From Apoda limacodes (taxonomy: Eukaryota; Arthropoda; Insecta; Lepidoptera; Limacodidae): a stretch of 64,000 nt of DNA. Shown one piece after another: positions 35,430 to 46,655 of the stretch (position 1 is the first letter of the stretch; the number at the start of each line of letters is the position of its first letter). Position numbers and translations under genes: made by a program. The notes beneath the pieces are model-generated. The model made no database searches. It was not told the origin of the DNA and saw only the letters and a program-made list of their open reading frames with translations. The stretch lies in the NCBI GenBank assembly GCA_946406115.1, contig OX291545.1, positions 30,375,153 through 30,439,152 on the forward strand, read 5' to 3'.

Positions 35430-37790
35430 AAACCGCATTATTAATGCTGAACTAATTTTCTATTAATATTTTAAACCTTAAACTTATAATATGGAAAAGT
35501 ATGAAAACGTTAAAAAGTTGTTCGAATAAGTTCCTTATAACAAAAATGTATCTAAATATTTAGTATCTTGAGGTATAAAATACCTCAGGATCTCCTAAAA
35601 AATTAAGGTAAAAGTGCCGAATACTCTAGTCTTATCTCAAAGTAACGTAAATAAGTATATTTAGGGCATAATAATCTAGAATAATAAATCCCGAAAACTA
35701 CACTGGTTAAAAGCTAAGTAATATGAACAAATTTAACTTTCACAACTCTGACAACGCAATATACAAATTAGCTCTGTCATACGAAGTGAATACCCAAGTC
35801 AATCTAGATGCATTAAACAGCTGATTTGTTTTTGCTTTGTCAGAGTTGCCTATGGTTAAGTAGTTCATATCAAATACGTCTTTTACATCCTGTATTTAAT
35901 TACTTATAAAAATTATCATTAGAGGAAAAAACTGGGAATTTACTACGTAAAATGTAATATTTAAGGATATAGGTTAAGGTACAGTGGTTTTTTTCATTTA
36001 ACTTACAATGCTGTGATGAAACATAACTAGAAATATGTTTTAGTTTTTATAGTGATATCCGTTACATTCGCCCCCAAAATTTATTCAAACTATTACGTCC
36101 TCGAAAATTTGTACATACTCTACTTTAGTACTTAAGATTTTAGTTACTTTTAACAAAACTGGTTGCATTATTTTTTTAATATCAGGTTGTTAAATGTATG
36201 ACATAACTTTAAGTAGATTCAATCAATTGTTAAAAAATGTCAAATTTTTTTTCGTAGAATTTTTTAATGTAAATGAGATTATTGTAGCGTCATATTTATG
36301 TGAGACAAATTCACTGTTAAGTGTTATTAATTTATTTAAAAATTTAAACGTAAAAACATAGATATTGATTTAAGAATTAAAGTAGCTAATATTGAAAAAG
36401 AAGCGCACATGAATTTATGTAAGAAGTGCCTTAGCACAAAGATATTTTTTAGATTAATTTAATGGTTAAATGTATGCATAATAAGAATAGGTAATTTTAA
36501 AGTAGCGAATTTATACCTTCGTTTTTAATTTTTAAGGCAATCGTACATATTGACACTGACCGTTTGTTTGCAGCAACATTGTGCAAAGCAGATCTTGGTT
36601 AAGTTACTCACATTCATAGTCATAATACAAGCATTAACGTAACTTTGTGACTGTGAAATCAGCATTTTTAAAATCTCCCGCAACACACTTGAATCCCTTC
36701 TAGCGCCATTTTTTAAGAAATAGGCAGTTGACAAACTATACAGAACGTAATAAGAGTTGGTATGGGCCTAATTCGTCTAGACTGCCCAAAATGCCTAGAA
36801 CCTTGATTATTTTGCCTGTATAGTATTTTTTGCCATACAATTGCCCCCACCCAGCCCAAAAGCTGGCTACACCCATGAAAGCTGACATAAACAACACATT
36901 GAAATAAAAGTTAGTGCAGTATCTGTTTGTACACAGAAATGCAAATGTGTTAGTACATTAATATGTTAGTGCTATGTTTGTATTAACTAGCTATTTCGCT
37001 ATATCTGTAAATATACGTAAAATTGTTTCAAAATCGCGGCGAAGTTACCTTTGTGCATTTTTAGTACATACTCAAACTTTTATATATATTTTTGTTATAA
37101 AATACGTAGTAACTAGATCACCTAGACATAGAGTAAAAACCACAATTCAGGGGCCAATTTAGATTTAGATACAGACAAACATAGATAAATAGCTGTTATT
37201 CGTACATAATCCCTTTCAGCACATTTTTATATGAATCCGTGTAGTTATGTGTATAAGGTAAATGTTTTACGATTTTTTTTTCATATTGCCAGTAGGTATT
37301 GTGGTTAGAGAATACAAAAAATCCTACGCTTTGTTTGTGAATCACATAATCATATTTGGATAAATAGATAAAGGAAAACTACGCCAATTTTTAAATTTAC
37401 GCTTAAAACTTTTGTTAAATCGCTTTTTAATTAATATTATGTACTTTTGTTTTGCATTAGGCATTCTTTGATTAAAGCTTTAATGAAATTTCTCAGAAAT
37501 ACACAATAATTGTGGCAACGGACATAATATGTCGTAAGATACTCATAAACTAAAGATTCGGATAATTAGAGATTTTTAAACAGTTTTTTATTCGTCGCTG
37601 CTGTTTTGGGATGATTGCAAATATCTGACGTCAAATCGGAAAAGGTTCAAACCTGCAAAAAATAATATTTAATAATAATTATTTGAGATAAAATTATACA
37701 ATGCCATATATATATATGTAACCATATATAGATGTATTAACGTAAAATCCCGAAATTCATTACGACAAGTTCTGCCTAGTAATAAAGCGA
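35430..37790. other. Intergenic, no gene recognised
   Basis: AT-rich sequence downstream of the AK5-like gene. The short frames present look random. Confidence 0.4.
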
Positions 37791-37796
37791 AGTATT

Positions 37797-38908
37797 CACG
37801 TGCGTTGGAAACATCACGTTCTTACTAATCACTAAGAGTTCTTATTAGTTGTAATCCGAATTGAAAGTTAAATATCAGCAATTGACTATTTATTTCAGTA
37901 AGAATCAGTTCTTACTAAGCCTAATGTGTGTGTTATGATTCTGCTGTGTTAATTAATTAATTCAGTTCAAGAATATTATAGTCACTATTACTTTAAAAGC
38001 AAAGAAGACATGTATAAGTTAAGCACAAAGGATGGTGATGATGATGAAATTTATCTTTGCAAACAAAAAATATCGGTATTAATATGGTTAAATATTATTA
38101 TTGATATGGTTAAATATCGGTTTAGATATGGTTGAAGATAGTGAAACAAATATTGTTGCGTTAGCTTCATCAGTGTCTGGTTTTAATTCGGAATACTTTA
38201 TAAGTAAGTGTTTAAAGCAAATCACTACTAATATATGTAAGTGCATAAAGAATAAGGATTTGTTAATTCAAAGTGTATAGTAACCAATATATTATGGATT
38301 TTTTTTAGTTTGTAACAAATTTTGATTAAAGTACTTCAAAGTGCCACAACATTTCAAATATTTCTTAAATCAAATACAAAAATATTTTCAAAAAAGCAAA
38401 TGTTCCAATCTTTTAGTTTTCAATTAAATGTTACTAATAAATGTCTTCGTTATCACCCAAGTGGCGTAGGTTCAAACCCCGGGGTCGGCGTGTACCAATA
38501 AGTCTTTTCTTAATTTCTCAAGTACACTGATTTATTTATTCACACCACTGGCTTTTTGGTGAAGGAAAACAATGGAGAAAACCTACTTACGTCAAGAAAA
38601 AAATGACGTATGTGAAGTCCACAATCCGCACTGGGCCCGCGTGAGGACTATAGACCAAATCACCCTCGCTTATGAGGGTAGGCCGTGCCCCAGCAGTAGG
38701 GACGTATGAAGGCTGGCAAGAAGAATAAATGTCTAATTACCTAGTTCTATTAGAAGGAATAGAAACGTGGATTTCAGTTTCAGTTAAGATACTAAATAAT
38801 ACTCTATTACTACTAAATTAACAGTAAATTGCTGATATTAAACTTTTAATTAAGATTACAACTAATAACTAGTAGTAGTGACTAGTAAGAACACAAAGAA
38901 AACTTCGC
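37797..38908. mobile_element. DNA element with about 130-bp terminal inverted repeats and nested SINE
   Basis: The left end, GCGAAGTATTC (37797) followed by GTTCTTACTA, GTTCTTATTAGTTGTAAT and AATATCAGCAATTG, is repeated inverted on the right from ACTTCGC (38902-38908) inward. The left copy has about 10 extra bases. The interior holds a SINE (38442-38715) and a short open stretch, MVEDSETNIVALASSVSGFN, at about 38128 that is unassigned. No target duplication is clear. Confidence 0.6.
38442..38715 (+). repeat. tRNA-derived SINE
   Basis: A B box-like GGTTCAAACCCC (38469-38480) sits near the start, as in a pol III promoter. The body has GGTGAAGGAAAAC, AAGTCCACAATCCGCACTGG and GAGGGTAGGCCGTGCCCCAG with AGCAGTAGGGACGTATGAAG, in the arrangement of lepidopteran tRNA-derived SINEs. 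Confidence 0.65.
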
Positions 38909-39354
38909 AGTTTCCAATGGATGAGGATACTTATAATGCGATTATTGCAAGTAAGTACGCGTGGAAACGGATTTTTGGTTTTTTCGGTAACATATTATAC
39001 ATAATTTAAGCTGTAATATCCGAACAAATCTCTAATCTTATGCGACTTTCTCTTATTCTAAACATCATACAGTTAAGCAATATAGTAAAATAAAATTACT
39101 ACTGTTATTGAGGTTAAGAAAGATCAATAGAATCTTCTGGAATTAAAATGTCATAACTCGTATTATATCGAAAGGCATTTTGCACATTCTGATTCGAATA
39201 AATAAATTTCTAAAACTAGCATTGTTAATTTGATTAATACGAAAGTTATTGTAGGATTGTATATGATTTCAAAATATACGAGCACTTTTAATACTATGTA
39301 ATTTGTTTTAATTTAAAACCCATTCAAAACTCAATGATATAGTCTAGTCCAGTG

Positions 39355-39420
39355 TTTTTCAACCTGTTGGTTGCCAAAAGTCTTGCTTGGGTAGTGATCG
39401 CCGTGCCTTGGGCAGGCAGC
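39355..39420 (+). repeat. Possible hAT terminal sequence
   Basis: CAGTGTTTTTCAACCTGTTG resembles the CAGNG...TCAACC ends of some hAT elements. The opposite end was not found. Confidence 0.25.
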
Positions 39421-40110
39421 GGTTTTCTTTATTTATTCATTTAAGAAATGAGGGTGTCATGTTTTTTCTAGCATAACTCAACAATTACGAGTTTTACAAA
39501 GAATTGTCCAAAGGCCTTGATGTTAACAGTTTATTTTCACAATAATGTCTTAGGGCGATTTTTGGTTAAGATTAGAGTTGTCTAGATTAATAGAAACAAA
39601 ATGCTATTATAACTACCATTTTATGAAGAGTAGGAGCTGATTATATTTATTATTATATAACATTAGGTAAAAAAGTTTTTTTTTATAAATAATTATTTTA
39701 ATTTAATTAAAATAAAATATTGTAGTCAAATTTTTTTTTTAAATTAATGTGTTGTAAAATACATAACAATTCCCCTTTATATATGTCTTTTGACAATTCT
39801 TTGTGACAGTTATCGAGATATACAGGAAAAATTGATTGCACCTTAATTTTTAACTTGGTGCAAAATTCACCACCTCTGACCTCGAAAATTCAGTTATACA
39901 CTCACACGCCAAAAAAGACAATTCTACACACCTAAAATGTAAGTTGACGTTTATATTATCAAAGTATTCGGAGTGCGCTCTTCTTTGATATTACGATAAA
40001 TTGACTTGTCTATAATTATACACTATACATAAGTATAAACCCAGAGACTTAAATACTGGTAGAAAGACGGTAACAATCACAAAGCAATACGCGCCCAGAC
40101 CCCTGTCTGG

Positions 40111-40402
40111 TGTCCGGAAAGCATGTCATTTGGTTTGGTTTCTGGCAATACTCTGTGATGATGCAAATTAACCTTTTGCAAAAACATAAAGATTTTTGCC
40201 TTTTGCAGATTAAAAAATTTTGTTGTGATTCTTGTACAACATTACCTTGTAAATAAAAGTCTTTAATTGTGCCTGTGATTTTTGGACCAAAGAAAAATGG
40301 TATGGTAGGTACAAAGCCTACCACAATTGAGGCAAGCAATACTTAAGGTTTTTTAATATTATTTGGATTTCGCTTTAGCCGTCAGCTATGACGAAAAAAG
40401 AC
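40111..40402 (+). repeat. 5' LTR of BEL/Pao remnant
   Basis: It starts near TGTCCGGAAAG. It contains the poly(A) signal region CCTTGTAAATAAAAGTC and ends near ATGACGAAAAAAG. Compared with the 3' LTR it lacks about 130 bp after GGACCAAAG. Confidence 0.6.
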
Positions 40403-40769
40403 CGTTTGGTACGCAGAGCGTGGTTGTCAACCACCGGACTATTGCTTACCTCTTTACGTTTTTTTGTACCAAAGTGTTTCAAATTGTTCTAACCTGAAAT
40501 TCACTGATTTGGCACTTTTCCAACCTAGAGTAATATTTTGTTACTGTTTTTAACTAGTCTTGCCACTGGGTTCGCGTATATAGAATCATAACACTTTTCT
40601 TGCTCTTGTTAATATTTTATAGTATTTTTTTTTACTTTTTATACTTTGATTATATTTTGTTTAGTTTAGTTTTACGAGAACGCTCCTTATCTCCTTAATG
40701 GTCTCGCCGAGGAGTTCCAACAATATCCTCTAATCTTTTAGAATCTCAACAACCCTGATTCAGTTGCAA

Positions 40770-42480
40770 TTCTTGGAGTACAATACCAACCGATTGCGGA
40801 TTGTTTCTCCTCCAAAGTTCTTTCAGCTCCCAAGACATTGTATTGTCTACCTTAGCCCGGATTCTTGACCCAAATCAACCTTTGCTCCTGTTGTTTTTTG
40901 GGCCAAGTTTCATTTACAAAAGCTGTGGCTGGAGGGAATCACTTAAGACACCCTGCTTACTGGTGACCTATTGAATCACCCTAGATACGTTATGTCTCGT
41001 CCATTCCATTCCATTTCATCAATTTTTTACCGCTGACCGCTGGGTCAATCCAGTGACTCTCTTCGCAGCTTCTGTGACGGTTCTGAGGCTGACTATGCGG
41101 CTGTGATTTATCTTCGTGTTGTTGAGCACAATGGTTCGGTTCGTCACAATTTGGTCACGGCCAAGACAAAGGTCGCCCTCATTCGCACCTGTCCTCCGAT
41201 TCCAAAGATGGAATTGTCTGGTGCTACTCTTTTGAGCCAATTGCTGAATTACGTGGTCTCGACCTTGGACCAATCTGTACCCATTCCCCACGTCTACGTT
41301 TGGACTGACAGCCAGATTGTGCTCGCTGGGCTTAAAGCTTCTGTCCATTAATTAAAGACCTATGTGGCGAATAGGGTTTCTAAGATTTTGCAGTCTTCCA
41401 CTGCCATTGAGTGGAATCACGTCCGAGGGGAATCGAATGCAGCCAACATTGCTTCCCGTGGCTGTATAGCTTCTATTTTGGCCGTCCATCCACTTTGGTG
41501 GGGGCCTAAATGGCTTGTTAGACCACAATCAGGGAGGCCTTCTTTTCGTCTGGAGTCAGTAGACCCTTTTCCAGGTTTACGCATCCTAGCGGCAAAGATT
41601 GACCCTCCACTTTGTTCAGATTCGATGTTGAGTAGTTTCAGCTCTCTTGAAAAAAAAAGGGAATCTTGAAGCTGGTCACTCCAAGATCAAAGGTGCTTTG
41701 GCGAAACTTAACCCATTTCTCGACGATTGCGGACTCATTCGTGTAGGTGGCCGTTACGTCATGCAAACTTGCCTTATGGAGCTCGGTATCCGCTACTTTT
41801 GTCTAAGGATAGCCACTTACCTTGCTGTTGATTCAGGATCGCCATTTGATAAACTCTCATGCGAGACTCAGTAGTCTTCTTGCGATACTCCAACGAGAGT
41901 TTTGGATTATCTCAGCTCGAAGGGTTATTATGAGTGTTACGAAGGCTGTCCACCTTGAGGTAGTCTCCTCTGTCCCCACTGATTCCTTCATTGCCTGTCT
42001 TTCTTGCTTTGTTAGCCACCGTGGATTGCCAAATATGATGATATTATAACGGATGCGTTGGGATTGCGGCACCAGCTATAAGGGTACTGATCGGTATTTA
42101 CGAGAAGGCCACCAGTTCCTTTTTGCAAATCAGCAAGGCATAGGATATCACCTTTCCCGCACGAAAATTAAGTGGATTTTCGATTATGGATATCCTTCTT
42201 GGGGCAGAATTTTTGAAGCAGTGGTAAAAGTAGCAAAGACACATCTTCGCCGCGTTGTCGGCGAAACTGTTTTTATATTTGAAGATCTATCTATATTCTT
42301 CTGTAAAATACAGGCGGTGCTCAACTCGAGGCTCCTCTGTCCGATTTCTGCGGACCCGAATGATCTGGAGGTGTTACTCCTAGTCATTTTCGGTAGATGG
42401 GCACTTGATGGCCTTATTATACTCCACTCAACCGCTAGGCAGTTTAAACTGCTACAGCAGATGTCTTAGAGCTTTTGGAA
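40770..42480 (+). pseudogene. BEL/Pao pol remnant (RT end, RNase H, integrase)
   Basis: Fragments in order: LGVQYQPIADCFS (end of RT, about 40775); PPIPKMELSGATLLSQLL and VYVWTDSQIVLAGLK (RNase H, 41190-41340, keeping the M-E-L-S and D-S-Q blocks); YVANRVSKILQSS...EWNHVRGESNAANIASRG (41363-41460); HPLWWGPKWL (about 41490); FLDDCGLIRVGGRY (about 41720, integrase zinc-binding region start); VTKAVHLEVVSSVPTDSFIA (about 41937, integrase core); and FEAVVKVAKTHLRRVVG (about 42210). Frameshifts at about 41350, 41650, 41830, 41930 and 42060 break the chain. Confidence 0.75.
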
Positions 42481-42762
42481 AAGGTTCTCTCCAGAGTACC
42501 TTCATCTCTTGCAGCAGCGACTGCGTTGGTCAGATAAGGCTTTTCCCCCGAAAGTGGGAGATCTTGTCCTAGTCAAGAAGATGAATGTGCTGCCTCTTTC
42601 TGGAGACATAGTCGCATCCTTCGACTCTTTCCCGGCTCGGATGGCGCAACTCGATTCTTACGTGAGCTGTTGCTACTCTGTCGCGATTGTATACTCATAC
42701 TGTGTCTCAGTCAGATCCAATCTGCCTGGAGTGCGGGATTGTTTTTTTTTACGAACCGCGGG

Positions 42763-43174
42763 TGTTTCTGGAAATACCTAATCTGTGGTTGATAGTCTAT
42801 AATGATGCATTTGCACCTTTTGCATATACTTATAAACAAAAATGTTGTGATTGTTGTAAAACATTACCTTATAAATAAAAGTTACATCATTGTGTGCCTG
42901 TGACATTTTTGGACCAAAGCAAAATACTGAGATTGTATAGTTTTGTTTATATTTTAACTTAAGATTTTATATCCTGTCCATACTTATTGCTTGAGATCCT
43001 CTCTCACTCATTAATTTTAATTTATGGCTCCCTTAGGTCCCCTTACAGGACATAAGGACAGACAGACAAGGTCCATGTAGGTAAAACTACCTACCACAAT
43101 TGAGGTAAGCAATACTAAAGGTTTTTTAATATTATTTGGGTTGCGCTTTACCCGTCAGCTTTGACGAAACAAGA
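42763..43174 (+). repeat. 3' LTR of BEL/Pao remnant
   Basis: It starts near TGTTTCTGGAAAT and ends near GACGAAACAAGAACA. It contains CCTTATAAATAAAAGTTAC and the same TTTTTTAATATTATTTGGG end block as the 5' copy. Confidence 0.6.
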
Positions 43175-43179
43175 ACATA

Positions 43180-44510
43180 TCGATACCTCTGGGCTCAAAG
43201 GTCGGAAAGGGCATTTATTCTTAAATGACGTTTTAACACTTTAACTTACTTTTTAATTCTCTGTCGATCTCTATATTCCGTTTTACGAATTTTGAAAAAA
43301 AATCCTTTACAACCCACATAATTTAACACTTTTAACAAATTTTACCGTGGAAACTTAAGTAGTTCGTATTACAACTATAGTAAATCCGTAGTTATCAGAG
43401 TGTACTCATTATGGTAGTAAAGCAAAGTATAAAAAACAACTTTTTGGCATAAAATATATATGAATTATTAATTTTCTTATTTTATACCACCTAAGTGGTT
43501 AATATCCAAAATTTGTATGTAAAGGACATCGTTTCGTTTTGAACGGATTCTCATGAGCATCGACGTACCCGGTCGTTCCTCAAAAGATAATCTACAAGAT
43601 TGGTCTGAGGTAATTTATTTGTAAAATGTATAAAAAAAAAGTTAGAGCAAAAAAGAAAATTTTTATCAAAAAATTCTCACTTTTTTGCTTATAACTCTTT
43701 AATTTTTAATTTAGGGCAAAAAGTTATTGGAACATATTTGTAGGCAAAACAATTTGCTACAAATTATGCTTTTACGAATTTTTTGTCAGACGCATAGTTT
43801 CCGAGATATCGCGAAAAAAGCGTTTTCACCCCTTTTTTTAAGATGGCACCCGGATGGCAAGGGTGGCGACCCCTTGAACTTGAGGTTAAGCTTCTATTAA
43901 CCCCAAACACCCACCCCACATGTCCCAAAAATAAAATTGCGTCCTCTAACAAATGCAATATTCGGTCCTTAATTCCATTTCAATGGACTAAACCGGGTTT
44001 ATACCGGTAGAAGAAATATTATTCTCTTTTGGCAACCGGTTTCGAAACTTGATTTCGAAAGTGGCCGAGGGGAAAAGTACCGTCAAAGTTCAGTCTTAAA
44101 CGTTTCAGTTTACGTTTTCAGTTAGGTTCAAATTTCGTGTTGGTAAAAGGTTTTGGCATCAATGAGAATTTAATCTAGTTTTGATATTTATACAATGTGG
44201 TGTCTTTATGACGTACACTCCGATGGTTTAGAGTGCAGAAGCCGTTGAGGCGCAGCTAAGTGCAATTTTTTTGCAAAAAAGAAAGAGGGAGTTCAAAGGC
44301 GCGTAAAGAAACACTTTTCAAGGGTAAGGCAGGTTATATTAGTATACTCTTTCATTATATAGTAACAGCTTTTAATGCACAAAATCCTAATCACATAGGC
44401 TGATTCTTAACACTTAAATATCTAGATCACAGCTACCTAATTCAAAATCATATAGGACTACCTAAATAAATAGAAAGATAGCCAAACGCAAGCCTGCCTA
44501 CACAGATTTT
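43180..44510. other. Repeat-like intergenic sequence, unresolved
   Basis: The stretch 43490-43960 includes TTCCGAGATATCGCGAAAAA and AAGATGGCACCCGGATGGCA, which has the look of a dispersed repeat. No family or ends could be identified. Confidence 0.35.
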
Positions 44511-44514
44511 AAGT

Positions 44515-45010
44515 GTAGTTTTTTAAAGCTTTTATTAGGGAACTCGTACACTCAGGTCTGTTCGGCCTAGAGCCCGATTCGATGTCTTGCTCGCTGTAGG
44601 CACCCCTCAGGTCAGCACCGCCGTAGAAAGAAGACGCGGATGGGACTGATCTTACGTGGCCTAACAGCGTGTGGTGAGTAGTGAATATGCCGCCCGTGGC
44701 AGGCACAAGGTAAGGCCGCACGTGGCTAGCACAGTGCAAGACCGCACGTGAACGTAGCTCGCCAGTAGCTTCGGCGTAGAGCAGGTCGCCCCGTAACTTT
44801 CGTGTATAGCGGTGTTCAAGATAGCACCCCTACTGCACAGGCCGAAGGTTTGGAGTCAAGGAGACTCCGGGCAGGCCGAGGATTTGGAGTTCAGTAGACT
44901 CCAGCCTTCCCCAGTAAAAGAACAGCAAAGCAGCTGCCGTGCGCCGCCGTTAGACAACAAACGTGCACCCGCATACAAAGACGTCTTCTCACGGACCTCA
45001 GTTTAGGCGT
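44515..45010 (-). repeat. GC-rich LTR-like block
   Basis: Much more GC-rich than its surroundings. On the minus strand it ends with AATAAA (44531-44536 inverted). It contains a tandem pair at 44840-44910 (GGTTTGGAGTCAAGGAGACT and GATTTGGAGTTCAGTAGACT). GC-rich, non-coding, with a poly(A) signal near one end: a solo LTR is the best guess. Confidence 0.35.
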
Positions 45011-46590
45011 AGAGCCGTAGTAAAGCAATATATATACGTAGTATATATATACTAAGAACCGTACCGTCAAGGAGAAAGAGAAATGGATTAGCGACTTACC
45101 AATAACTCACAAAACACAGAACGAGAGAAAATAAATATACAAAATTACCGAGGATGGTTTTCTTTTATAGCCTAGAAGTAGATATGCAGCAATTTGTAAT
45201 TTAATAATAGAATCCGTGAAAATAATTATCAACAGAATTTTTTCACGACTACGTCAAGTATCTACGTAAAGTGAACTATTTTGACTTAGCGATGTCAAAC
45301 ATCTAGAGATTCTTTGATCTATAAATTAAAATTACCACAGTGGTAATGGACCTAAGAGCGAATGCCCAGAAACTTCTATCGTTTCCTACATCATCCGGTC
45401 CTTTACCGGAGACGGACCACCGGAAACGGTCGTTCCGTTATAGTACAATGGTTGCAATTGGTTAAATAACGTCGTAAAAGATATTTTTTTTTTCCTTATT
45501 GTTTATTTTCATTCTTTACAGATAAATAATGGGACCGAAGTTAGAATGTTTATTTTGTTATGTTGGCCTCCAGCTGAGACAAGGGTGATGACAGCAATCT
45601 CATTATTGAAATGGTTTTTTTAGTATTCTAAATTAGGGTTATTAAAGTTCTTTTTTGTAAGGTGTTATATATAACCGACTATAATTTCTAATTTAATGGG
45701 TATTATAAAATGTTAAAATTACGCATATTGAAGTTACAAAACAAATCAATTCTCTATTCATATATTGCCTTGCTTACCATTAAGAACATACTTTACTGGC
45801 CGACATTAGGATAAAAGTAAGGTTGTAGTTCCGTTCCAGCATCTTACCAGCAAGCGTTCCACTGCAAGGACTCAAGGAACGGGTCACATAGGAAAAAAAG
45901 GATTGATGAGAGGCACTGGAGAGTACTCAAAACTGCGGGCTGTTTGAGCGCAAGCGTTCAAAAAGGTGGTAATTGAAGAAACGGAGGGTCCTCAACCACT
46001 AATCCGCATTACCGAGTGATTCTAGTAGTGTCCCGTCCATCTCACGATTTTCCCATGTGTGCCTATTACCTCTGCCACATAGGATTTAAATTTAAAGGGT
46101 TTACAGAACTTTTTAAAAAAAATTTATGGTCGTAAAGGAAATCTATCTCGGTTAATACAGTACTAGGGTAAATTTTCAACACTGCCTTAGCAAATACTAT
46201 GAATTCTAAGCACTTTTTTCCTAGACTTCATTTAAATAGGTTAAGAAACAAAAAAGGCTCGATTCAAATTTTTTTTTTTTTTCGTTTTTTGCTTCTCCTG
46301 TATCGATATCAGAGGTATCGATATCATGCTAACGTGTAGTGCCTTGCACAGTACAACAACCTCTAATTGCAAACCACAGTACGATGCATCCTGCTTAATG
46401 GACATCTATCAAGAGTTATCACTAGACAATGTAAAATGACCCATTAAAAGGAAAAAAATCTACTTATGGAAACGAGAAAAGATAACGAGGTAATTATGGA
46501 AATGTGAAAGGCCTATACTCATATCCATAAGTCTGGCAGTGTGATGATGATGACGATAACAAATAAAACGGTGCAATTTACTATGTTTTT
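45010..46590. other. Intergenic, no gene recognised
   Basis: AT-rich. A TATCGATATCAGAGGTATCG direct repeat lies near 46302-46325. Otherwise nothing. Confidence 0.4.
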
Positions 46591-46601
46591 TCTTCATTAT
46601 A

Positions 46602-46607
46602 TTTATT
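46602..46607 (-). promoter_or_regulatory. Candidate poly(A) signal of the SLC6-like gene
   Basis: TTTATT on the + strand reads AATAAA on the - strand, about 50 nt past the stop codon at 46656. Confidence 0.5.
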
Positions 46608-46655
46608 AATGATATGTACAAGATACTTTCCCCTATTATGCATTCACTACCAACA

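Larger units (their letters stand above)
40111..43174 (+). mobile_element. Decayed BEL/Pao LTR retrotransposon
   Basis: Direct repeats at 40111-40402 and 42763-43174 flank a pol remnant with RT end, RNase H and integrase order. The repeats share GATGCA, TTGTTGTGATT, CATTACCTTGTAAATAAAAG, TACCACAATTGAGG and TTTTTTAATATTATTTGG. The interior has many stops and frameshifts and no gag was recognised, so the element is long dead. Confidence 0.75.

Noticed and set aside
38469..38480. Second tRNA gene at a B-box-like sequence
   Set aside because: No cloverleaf can be drawn; the sequence continues as a SINE body.
39355..39375. Full hAT element starting at CAGTGTTTTTCAACC
   Set aside because: No matching inverted end or 8-bp duplication was found downstream; kept only as a possible single end.
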